Positions 6,058 through 12,399 of a stretch of DNA of 15,141 nucleotides are shown here, piece by piece. This DNA is from Deltaproteobacteria bacterium. Its GTDB lineage: Bacteria > Desulfobacterota > Desulfobulbia > Desulfobulbales > VMSU01. The stretch covers positions 1 through 15,141 of the forward strand of contig JAJYJA010000046.1 of the NCBI GenBank assembly GCA_021789795.1. The letters are read 5' to 3'. The notes under the pieces were generated by a model that worked only from the letters and a program-made list of their open reading frames with translations, had not been told where the DNA came from and searched no databases. Numbering within the stretch: position 1 is the first letter of the stretch; every line of letters starts with the position of its first letter. The translations under genes were made by a program, and so were the position numbers.

Positions 6058-7077
6058 ATGGAAGACGAACTCCTGCGCCTGAGGCGCGAGGCCCTGGCGG
6101 GTTTCGCCGCCGCCTCCGACCTTTCAACCCTCGAAGACTGCCGGGTAAGATACCTGGGCCGCAAGGGGCTGCTCTCCACCGCCATGCGGGGGCTGGGCCA
6201 GGCCAGCGAGGCCGACCGGCCCAGGCTGGGCAAGCTGGCCAACGAGGTGAAGGTGGAACTGGAGGCCGCTCTGGACGGGCGGCGGGCCGAATTGGGGTCG
6301 CAGGAGACGGGTCGTCGTTCCCAGGCCGTCCCGCCCTTGGACCTCACCCTGCCGGGCCGGGCCATCCCCTTTGGCCGCCCGCATCCGGTGTCCCAGGTCA
6401 TGGCCGAGATCTGCGGCATCTTCGAGCGGCTGGGGTTCGCGGTCGCCGAGGGCCCGGACGTGGAGCTGGACTTCTACAACTTCGAAGGGCTGAATATCCC
6501 GCCCCACCATCCGGCCCGGGATATGCATGACACCTTTTACGTCAGCGATGGCGTCCTGCTTCGCACCCACACCTCGCCCATGCAGGTGCGGGCCATGCAG
6601 CGGCAGTCGCCGCCCCTGCGGATGATCGCCCCCGGCAAGGTCTACCGCTGCGACTCCGACCTCACCCATACCCCCATGTTCCATCAGGTGGAGGGCTTCC
6701 TGGTAGATCGTCAGGTCTCCTTCGCCGACCTCAAGGGGGTGCTGTCGCTCTTTATCGCCCAGGTATTCTCTCCGCAAACCGCCATCCGTTTCCGGCCCAG
6801 TTTCTTTCCCTTCACCGAGCCCAGCGCCGAGGTGGACATCGCCTGCGTCATCTGCGGGGGCAAGGGTTGCCGGGTCTGTAAGCAGACGGGCTGGCTGGAG
6901 ATTCTGGGGGCCGGGCTCATCGACCCGGCGGTCTTCGAGAAGGTGGGGTACGACCCTGAGCTTTACAGCGGCTTTGCCTTCGGCCTGGGGGTGGAACGGA
7001 TCACTATGCTCAAGTATGGGATTACCGATATACGGCTGTTTTACGAAAATGACCTCCGTTTCCTTAGGCAGTTCTGA
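6058..7077 (+). CDS. pheS: Phenylalanyl-tRNA synthetase alpha subunit
   Basis: Catalytic subunit of the alpha2-beta2 enzyme that charges tRNA-Phe. From ATG 6058 it has 339 residues. An N-terminal coiled-coil arm (about 1-85) binds tRNA. The class II core follows: FGRPHPVSQVMAEICGIFERLGF (105-127), RTHTSPMQVRAMQ (169-181), GKVYRCDSDLTHTPMFHQVEG (193-213) and motif 3 GFAFGLGVERITMLKYG (305-321). Cys263, Cys266, Cys271 and Cys274 form a C-x2-C-x4-C-x2-C knuckle also known in Firmicutes PheS and probably binding zinc. A GTG two codons earlier (6052) could be read as the start, but AGGT (6050-6053) is placed for the ATG at 6058. The gene is 22 bp after rplT and 18 bp before pheT. Confidence 0.97.
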   Translation: MEDELLRLRREALAGFAAASDLSTLEDCRVRYLGRKGLLSTAMRGLGQASEADRPRLGKLANEVKVELEAALDGRRAELGSQETGRRSQAVPPLDLTLPGRAIPFGRPHPVSQVMAEICGIFERLGFAVAEGPDVELDFYNFEGLNIPPHHPARDMHDTFYVSDGVLLRTHTSPMQVRAMQRQSPPLRMIAPGKVYRCDSDLTHTPMFHQVEGFLVDRQVSFADLKGVLSLFIAQVFSPQTAIRFRPSFFPFTEPSAEVDIACVICGGKGCRVCKQTGWLEILGAGLIDPAVFEKVGYDPELYSGFAFGLGVERITMLKYGITDIRLFYENDLRFLRQF

Positions 7078-7095
7078 TCCCAAGCGCAAGCGGCC

Positions 7096-9510
7096 ATGAA
7101 ATTCACCGTCAACTGGCTCAAACAGTATCTCGACGTTAACCTCACCCCCGCCGGGCTGGCCGCTACCCTCACCCGGCTGGGGCTGGAGGTCGAGGCGGTG
7201 GAGCGGCTCTACCCCGGGCTGGAGGGGATCATGGTCGCCCAGGTGCGGTCGGTGGCCCGTCACCCCAACGCCGACAAGCTCTCCCTCTGCGAGGTGCAGG
7301 TTGGGCCCGAGACCCGGCGGGTGGTCTGCGGCGCCCCCAACGTCCGGGCCGGGATGCTGGCCCCCATCGCCCTGCCGGGCTGCCGGATGCCGTCCGGGAT
7401 GGAGATCAAACGCTCCAAGATCCGGGGCGAGGTCTCGGAGGGGATGCTCTGCTCGGCGGCGGAGCTGGGCCTGGCCGCCGATGCCGACGGCCTCATGGAG
7501 CTACCCGACACCTGCGTCTGCGGCGACACCTTGATCGCGGCCCTGGGGCTTGACGACACCTTAGTCGAGGTGGACATCACCCCCAACCGGGCCGATTGCG
7601 CCAGCCTAATCGGCATCGCCCGTGAGGTGGCGGGCGCCACCGGGGTTAGCCTCAAACCGCCGGTGGCCGCAGCCGGCCCGCTTGACTCCCAGAATTCTCC
7701 CTTCCGGGTCGAGGTGCGGGCCCCCGAGGCCTGCCCCCGGTACGCGGCCTGCCTGCTCACCAACGTCACCGTCGGGCCTTCACCCTGGTGGCTTAAACGG
7801 CTGCTCATGGCGGTGGGGATGCGGCCGATCAACAACGTGGTCGATATCACCAACTTCGTGATGCTCGAGTACGGCCAGCCCCTGCACGCCTTCGACTTTT
7901 CCACCCTGGCGGGGGGCGGAATCGTGGTGCGGGAGGCCGAGGCGGGCGAGATGATCAGCACCCTGGATGGGGTGGAGCGCCGTTTGTCCGCCGGGACGCT
8001 TTTGATCTGCGACCAGGCGCGGCCCATCGCCGTCGCCGGGGTCATGGGCGGCCAGAACTCCGAGGTCAGCGCCAGCACCCGCGAGGTGCTGCTGGAGAGC
8101 GCCTACTTCAACCCCATCGGCATCCGGCGCGCCAGCCGGGAATTAAACCTGTCCTCCGAGGCCGCCTACCGCTTCGAACGCGGAGTCGATCCCGGCGGCA
8201 CCATAAACGCCCTGGAGCGGGCGGCGGGGCTGATCGAGCAGTGGTGCGGCGCCAGCCGGGTGCACGGCGGGGTGGATCAGCGGGCCGAGATGCCGGCCCC
8301 ACCGGTCGTCACCCTGCGGGTGAGCCGGGCCGCTTCCCGGCTGGGAATCGAACTGATCCCGTCCGAGGTGGCGGGGCTCTTGGCCGGAATTGGGATCGAG
8401 TCCGAGGCGGTGGACCACGACACCCTGCGGGCCCGGGTGCCGAGTTTCCGGGTCGATCTGGAGCGGGAGATAGATTTGATCGAGGAGATCGCCAGGCTCA
8501 AGGGCTACGACCAGATTCCCGCCACCGTGCCGCTCATTCCCATGTCCCTGGCCGGGCAGGACCCCTCTCGGGCGTTGCGGGAGAGACTGGCCGCCATCCT
8601 CCTTGCGCACGGCGTTTTCGAGGCGATCAACTACAGCTTCATCTCGCCGCTCGCCGCAGAAAGGCTGGGGCTTGCGGAATCCGACCAGCGGCTGAGGCAA
8701 CTGGCGATCTCAAACCCCTTGGCCGACGATCAGGCGGTGATGCGTACCACCCTGCTTCCCGGTCTGCTCGAAAACCTGCGGCACAACCTGAACCGGCAGG
8801 CCCGAGAGGTGAGCCTGTTTGAGATCGGCAAGGTCTTCTGGCCGGTGGCGGGTGAGGCGCAGCCCAAGGAGCCGTTGCGCCTGGGGGCGGTGTTCTCGGG
8901 TCGGCTGGGGGTGGGAGCCCCGGTTTTGCATTACGGGGAACGGCCCGTTGACCTTTACGATGTAAAGGGGATCGCCGAGACCATTTTCGGTCAGCTAGGC
9001 ATCGCGGCCAGTTTCATGGCCCCCGAGCCGCCGCCCTACGCCGAGCCGGGTGGGTGTCTCCGGGCCGTGCTGGGCAACGGGCGGGAGATCGGCCAGCTTG
9101 GTCGGTTCAACCGGGAGACCTTAAGGCGCTTTGGGATCAAGCAGCCGGTATTGTTTCTGGATTTCGACCTCGAATCCTTGCTGGGAGTGGAACCGGCGGT
9201 GAAGACCTTCACCCCCCTGTCGCGTTTTCCCTCCGTGACCCGGGACCTGGCGGTGGTGGTGCCCGAGGAGGTGGGGGCCGGGTTGGTGGCGGACAGCGTC
9301 CTTAGTGGTAGCTTCCCCCTGGTCAGCCGGGTGGAGATCTTCGATGTCTATCGCGGTCAGCCGGTGGCGGACGGGTTTAAAAGTATTGCCCTATCCGTCA
9401 GTTACCATTCCGATGAGCAGACCTTAGACGATGGGGTGGTGGCTCGGGAACAGGGCCGGATTGTTGAGATGCTGGGCTCGCGTTTTAGCGCCCGCCTGCG
9501 GGAGGAATAA
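7096..9510 (+). CDS. pheT: Phenylalanyl-tRNA synthetase beta subunit
   Basis: Non-catalytic but essential partner of PheS that edits Tyr-tRNA-Phe and binds tRNA. It has 804 residues, typical of the full-length bacterial form. In order: an EMAP-type tRNA-binding domain (about 40-150, containing RHPNADKLSLCEVQVG and CGAPNVRAG), then the conserved DITPNRADCASLIGIAREVA, the B3/B4 editing domain (about 210-390, with NNVVDITNFVMLEYGQPLHAFD), a B5 domain (about 400-475, ending DLIEEIARLKGYDQIP), the catalytic-like core (about 480-700), and a C-terminal ferredoxin-fold anticodon-binding domain starting near SRFPSVTRDLAVVVPEE. No truncation or frameshift is visible. ihfA begins three bases after its stop, so the two are probably translationally coupled. 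Confidence 0.97.
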   Translation: MKFTVNWLKQYLDVNLTPAGLAATLTRLGLEVEAVERLYPGLEGIMVAQVRSVARHPNADKLSLCEVQVGPETRRVVCGAPNVRAGMLAPIALPGCRMPSGMEIKRSKIRGEVSEGMLCSAAELGLAADADGLMELPDTCVCGDTLIAALGLDDTLVEVDITPNRADCASLIGIAREVAGATGVSLKPPVAAAGPLDSQNSPFRVEVRAPEACPRYAACLLTNVTVGPSPWWLKRLLMAVGMRPINNVVDITNFVMLEYGQPLHAFDFSTLAGGGIVVREAEAGEMISTLDGVERRLSAGTLLICDQARPIAVAGVMGGQNSEVSASTREVLLESAYFNPIGIRRASRELNLSSEAAYRFERGVDPGGTINALERAAGLIEQWCGASRVHGGVDQRAEMPAPPVVTLRVSRAASRLGIELIPSEVAGLLAGIGIESEAVDHDTLRARVPSFRVDLEREIDLIEEIARLKGYDQIPATVPLIPMSLAGQDPSRALRERLAAILLAHGVFEAINYSFISPLAAERLGLAESDQRLRQLAISNPLADDQAVMRTTLLPGLLENLRHNLNRQAREVSLFEIGKVFWPVAGEAQPKEPLRLGAVFSGRLGVGAPVLHYGERPVDLYDVKGIAETIFGQLGIAASFMAPEPPPYAEPGGCLRAVLGNGREIGQLGRFNRETLRRFGIKQPVLFLDFDLESLLGVEPAVKTFTPLSRFPSVTRDLAVVVPEEVGAGLVADSVLSGSFPLVSRVEIFDVYRGQPVADGFKSIALSVSYHSDEQTLDDGVVAREQGRIVEMLGSRFSARLREE

Positions 9511-9513
9511 GGC

Positions 9514-9822
9514 ATGGAGGACGACGGGGGGCAGGGCAACATCACCCGCCGACACCTGGCCGAGGCCATCAACGGCCGGATTGGGTTTTCCAAGGAGTTG
9601 GCGGGCGAGATTGTCGACGTCTTCTTCGACCGCATCAAGGCCGCCCTGCTGGCTGGCGAGGAGGTGAAGCTGGTGCAGTTCGGGGTCTTCAAGCTGCGCG
9701 AGAAATCCCCCCGCCTGGGCCGCAACCCCAAGACCGGGGAGGAGATGGAGATTACCCCGCGCAGCATGGTGTCGTTTAAGCCCAGCCGTTTGTTGCGTGA
9801 CCTGATCAACAGGGACGATTGA
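9514..9822 (+). CDS. ihfA: Integration host factor alpha subunit (HU/IHF family)
   Basis: DNA-bending protein; IHF is a heterodimer used in transcription, replication and site-specific recombination. The 102-residue product has the HU/IHF fold: helices 1-2 (ITRRHLAEAINGRIGFSKELAGEIVDVFF), the LVQFGVFKLREK strand region and the DNA-inserting arm GRNPKTGEEMEI with the conserved proline. The position directly after pheST, as in E. coli, favours the alpha subunit over HU. The start is three bases after pheT; GGAGG inside the end of pheT (9499-9503) is the likely ribosome binding site. The N-terminus carries a short acidic extension (MEDDGGQGN) before the usual start of the fold. A 60-bp gap leads to merR. 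Confidence 0.92.
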   Translation: MEDDGGQGNITRRHLAEAINGRIGFSKELAGEIVDVFFDRIKAALLAGEEVKLVQFGVFKLREKSPRLGRNPKTGEEMEITPRSMVSFKPSRLLRDLINRDD

Positions 9823-9882
9823 CGGGCAGGCGCGGCCCAGACACCGGTGGCCCTGGGGTTTACCTTCTGCCAAGGAGTCGGC

Positions 9883-10239
9883 GTGGACGCCAGCGGTACG
9901 GAACCGATTATCCCGGACAAGGTGTACTTCAAGATCGGCGAGGTATGTGAACTGACCGGGGTCAAGGCCCATACCCTGCGTTACTGGGAGGCGGAGTTTG
10001 CCGTCATCAAGCCGCAGCGGGTGGGATCCCAGCAGCGGATGTACCGTCGGGTGGACATCGAGCACATCCTCAAGATCAAAAAAATGCTGCGCGAGGAGGG
10101 AATGACCTTGGCCGGGGTCAGAAAGTCCTTGGCGAGAGAGACGAAACATGATAATAATCGAACCCGGCTCGGGCAGGAGGAGCCGCTGGTGAGCGAGATC
10201 AAACGCCAGTTGCTGGCTATCCGGGAAATTTTGAAATAG
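9883..10239 (+). CDS. Small MerR-family transcriptional regulator (GTG start)
   Basis: DNA-binding regulator of 118 residues. The winged helix-turn-helix is clear: YFKIGEVCELTGVKAHTLRYWEAEF (15-39), a wing with GSQQRMYRRVDIEHI (48-62) and a helix KIKKMLREEGMTLAGVRKSL (64-83). A charged C-terminal helix (about 95-118) probably dimerises. No effector-binding domain or metal-ligand cysteine cluster is present, so the signal is unknown. The frame is open to a GTG at 9847, but AAGGAG at 9872-9877 sits five bases before the GTG at 9883, which is therefore chosen. This gene type follows ihfA in many deltaproteobacterial genomes. The final codon AAA and stop TAG are part of the 8-bp target duplication of the adjacent mobile element, which spared the protein. 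Confidence 0.9.
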   Translation: MDASGTEPIIPDKVYFKIGEVCELTGVKAHTLRYWEAEFAVIKPQRVGSQQRMYRRVDIEHILKIKKMLREEGMTLAGVRKSLARETKHDNNRTRLGQEEPLVSEIKRQLLAIREILK

Positions 10240-10241
10240 TT
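10234..10241. repeat. Left target-site duplication of MITE copy 2 (AAATAGTT)
   Basis: AAATAGTT at 10234-10241 is repeated exactly at 10396-10403, directly touching both tips of the element. It contains the last lysine codon and the stop codon of merR. Eight bases is the duplication length of IS66-family transposition. Confidence 0.88.
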
Positions 10242-10395
10242 GTAACTATCCAGCTTAGTGCCGCAGAATTGGCATCTACTGGGGACCGTAACTATTCAGC
10301 CGCGCCCCAGATGCGCGAAACCAGCCGGCGAGCTATACTTTTTGGTATGTGAGCCGGCTGGTGACAAAGCAGATGGGGTGCGGCTGAATAGTTAC
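10242..10395 (+). mobile_element. IS66-type MITE, copy 2 (complete, 154 bp)
   Basis: Complete non-coding element with left tip GTAACTATCCAGC and right tip GCTGAATAGTTAC, a 13-bp terminal inverted repeat with one mismatch. A second, longer tip begins at 10288 (GTAACTATTCAGCCGC), and 10288-10309 pairs with 10374-10395 over 22 positions with one G-T. Inside this lies a further hairpin, CCAGCCGGC with GCCGGCTGG. Perfect 8-bp duplications flank it. No open reading frame is supported, so any movement would need a transposase supplied elsewhere. The element ends 13 bp before tRNA-Pro and its transcript would form a hairpin of about 108 nt just upstream of the tRNA. Confidence 0.85.
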
Positions 10396-10408
10396 AAATA
10401 GTTGGGGG

Positions 10409-10485
10409 CGGGATGTAGCGCAGTCTGGTAGCGCACTTGAATGGGGTTCAAGGGGCCGGAGGTTCGAATCCTCTCATCCCGACCA
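10409..10485 (+). tRNA. tRNA-Pro (anticodon GGG)
   Basis: Complete cloverleaf of 77 nt with encoded CCA. The acceptor CGGGATG pairs with CATCCCG, the anticodon stem CTTGA/TCAAG encloses ATGGGGT, and the anticodon GGG (10443-10445) reads CCC/CCU. The C1-G72 pair is typical for bacterial tRNA-Pro. Apart from the mobile element and its duplication, only 7 bp separate it from the merR stop, so it was once the last gene of the operon. Confidence 0.95.
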
Positions 10486-10494
10486 ATTTTTTCT

Positions 10495-10548
10495 AAAAAA
10501 AGACATACTGTTAGGGGTGGTTGACCTAATGGCTATGTCTTTTTTTTT
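10495..10548 (+). terminator. Intrinsic terminator after tRNA-Pro
   Basis: A 13-bp lower stem (10495-10507 with 10534-10546, AAAGACATA/TATGTCTTT) carries an upper stem TTAGG/CCTAA (10511-10515 with 10525-10529) and is followed by a T run. A short T run also follows the CCA. Being A-rich on the left and T-rich on the right, it could work in both directions. It closes the thrS-to-tRNA-Pro unit. Confidence 0.88.
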
Positions 10549-10549
10549 G

Positions 10550-10668
10550 GTAACTATCCAGCTTAGTGCCACAGAATTGGCATCGGCTGGGGACCGTAAC
10601 TATTCAGCCGCGCCCCAGATGCGCGAAACCAGCCGGCGAGCTATACTTTCGGTATGTGAGCCGGCTGG
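10550..10668 (+). mobile_element. IS66-type MITE, copy 3 (right end missing)
   Basis: Begins GTAACTATCCAGC directly after the T run of the tRNA-Pro terminator and matches copy 2 almost base for base (three substitutions and a small change in the hairpin loop) up to GCCGGCTGG at 10668. The internal tip starts at 10596, again 46 bp in. After that the sequence diverges: the right arm and right tip are absent and no second target duplication is found, so this is a deleted remnant. The next 108 bp up to the nucleotidyltransferase gene show no convincing promoter. Confidence 0.8.
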
Positions 10669-10776
10669 ATGGTTTTCATCTTGGTGTCGGCAAGTGGCAC
10701 CAGCCGTTGAGACGAACTTGCGCAGGGTTAAGTGATTTTCCCATAGGTTTAGGATCACCCGCCAGGAACATGTCAA

Positions 10777-12258
10777 GTGAAGGATCATCTCCCCCCGCAA
10801 CTGATAGGCAAAACCCTGCCGGAGAAGGCCTGCCAGGCCCTGGCCGCCTGGGAGGGGCCGCTCTACTTCAGCGGCGGGGTGGTGCGAGACTGGCTTCTGG
10901 GCCGGGAGCCTGCGGATATCGATCTGACCGTGGCTAGCGGCGCTCTGCGCCTGGCCAGAGAGCTGGCCGGTTTTCTGGGGGCGGCCTTTGTGCCCCTGTC
11001 CGCCGCCGAGGGGGTGGCGCGGGTGGCGGGGGCTGATTTCTGCCTGGATATCGCCCAGTTCCGGGAGGGAACGACCAGTATCGAGGCCGATCTTGGCCGC
11101 CGCGACTTCACGGTCAACGCCCTGGCGGTGGGTTTCGATCCCCAAACTCAGACCTTCGCCGATCGAGGACGCCTGATTGATCCCCTGTCGGGGCTTGTCG
11201 ATCTCAAGGCAGGCATCATCCGCCTGGCCCACCCCCAGGCCCTGGACTCCGACCCCCTGCGCCTGCTGCGGGCCTATCGTTTCCGGGCCGTCTTTGACTG
11301 GGTAATCGAACCCGGCACTCGGACGGCGATTCGCGGCCAGGCGGCCAAGCTGGGGGAGGTGAGCGCCGAACGGGTCATCGCTGAGCTTGACCGGCTGCTG
11401 GTCGGCCCGACGGCCTTTCCGGCGGTGCGGGAGATGGCTGCGGACGGGGTGCTGACGACCATCTTTCCCGAGTTGGCCACGGGGGTGGGCCTGCGCCAGC
11501 CCGCCAGCCACCATCTGGATGTCTTTGACCACAGCCTGGAGACCCTGCGCCAGATGGGGGTAATCATCGAGCGGCCCCAGGATTTTTTCCCTGGCCTGGC
11601 CGGGGAGATTGTGGATTACCTGGCCCGGCCCCGACAGATTATCCGGCTCAAGTATGCCGCCCTGCTGCACGACCTGGGCAAGACCGTCACCGTTGCCGAA
11701 AAAAACGGCCGGATCACCTTTCACCACCACGACCAGGCCGGGGCGGAGCTCCTGGCCGCCATTGGCCGCCGGTTGCGCTTCAGCCATGACGACTGCCAGC
11801 GGATCGGTAGGCTGGTGGGTCTGCACATGTGGCCCTTTCACCTCTACAACGCCAGCCTGAAGACCCGGATCACCCCCAAGGCCATCCTGAAGCTGGGCCG
11901 GGCGGCGGGCGACGACCTGATCGGTCTCTTCCTCCTGGTGATGGCCGACAGCCTGGCCGGGCAGGGGCCGGGCAAGCCGCCGGGCATGGAGGCGGGGGTG
12001 GCGGCCCTGTTCGCGGAGGTTTATCGCACCTACACCGCCCGGCTCGCCCCCCTGCTGGCCATCCCGCTGCTGACCGGTGACGACCTGATCCGCCGTCTGG
12101 GCCTCACCCCGGGGCCACTGTTTGCCCGGCTCCTTGATCGTCTCCAGGAACAGCGGGCCGCCCGGCCCGGCATGACCAGGGAGGAGGCCCTGCGCTGGGC
12201 CAGTGAGTTTACCAAGGAGCAGGCCAAGACCGACGTGATCAGCCCCGCCGGCGATTGA
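10777..12258 (+). CDS. cca: tRNA nucleotidyltransferase (CCA-adding or A-adding) with HD domain
   Basis: Class II nucleotidyltransferase that adds or repairs the tRNA 3' CCA end, or only its final A. The 493-residue product has GGVVRD (33-38), the metal-binding DID (47-49), RRDFTVNA (108-115) and the neck segment DPLRLLRAYRFRAVF (159-173). An HD phosphohydrolase domain follows with HH (245-246), HD in LLHDLGK (298-299), a histidine cluster (316-318) and HMWPFH (350-355). Some bacteria of this kind split the work between A-adding and CC-adding enzymes, and the sequence alone does not tell which this is. Poly(A) polymerase is a less likely alternative. The start is GTG 10777 with AGGA at 10764-10767. 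Both tRNAs here encode CCA, so repair is the likely task for them. Confidence 0.88.
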   Translation: MKDHLPPQLIGKTLPEKACQALAAWEGPLYFSGGVVRDWLLGREPADIDLTVASGALRLARELAGFLGAAFVPLSAAEGVARVAGADFCLDIAQFREGTTSIEADLGRRDFTVNALAVGFDPQTQTFADRGRLIDPLSGLVDLKAGIIRLAHPQALDSDPLRLLRAYRFRAVFDWVIEPGTRTAIRGQAAKLGEVSAERVIAELDRLLVGPTAFPAVREMAADGVLTTIFPELATGVGLRQPASHHLDVFDHSLETLRQMGVIIERPQDFFPGLAGEIVDYLARPRQIIRLKYAALLHDLGKTVTVAEKNGRITFHHHDQAGAELLAAIGRRLRFSHDDCQRIGRLVGLHMWPFHLYNASLKTRITPKAILKLGRAAGDDLIGLFLLVMADSLAGQGPGKPPGMEAGVAALFAEVYRTYTARLAPLLAIPLLTGDDLIRRLGLTPGPLFARLLDRLQEQRAARPGMTREEALRWASEFTKEQAKTDVISPAGD

Positions 12259-12399
12259 TCCGCTTCCCCTTCCCGCTTTTCTCTTGACTGGTCTTGGAGT
12301 GGTGTGGCAGGCTGTTCTTAAGGACACTACGCTTCCGGCGCCCTCTCCGCTGCCTGCGGCAGGGACGACATCCCGCAAAATCATTCCCGAGCGAATTCC

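Noticed and set aside
10517..10937. Small plus-strand frames across the terminator and MITE copy 3
   Set aside because: They consist of terminator, repeat sequence and the out-of-frame start of the nucleotidyltransferase gene; no ribosome binding site or recognisable protein pattern.
10600..12384. Long minus-strand open frame (594 codons) opposite the nucleotidyltransferase gene
   Set aside because: It lies antisense to a gene with clear catalytic motifs, has a biased low-complexity composition, and such frames are common in GC-rich DNA with strong third-position bias. The same applies to long antisense frames opposite pheS, thrS, recR and glgP.
12259..12399. Promoter upstream of glgP (TTGACT at 12284, or a TGGCA sigma-54-like motif near 12304)
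   Set aside because: No acceptable -10 box lies at 16-19 bp, and the sigma-54-like match lacks the -12 GC element.
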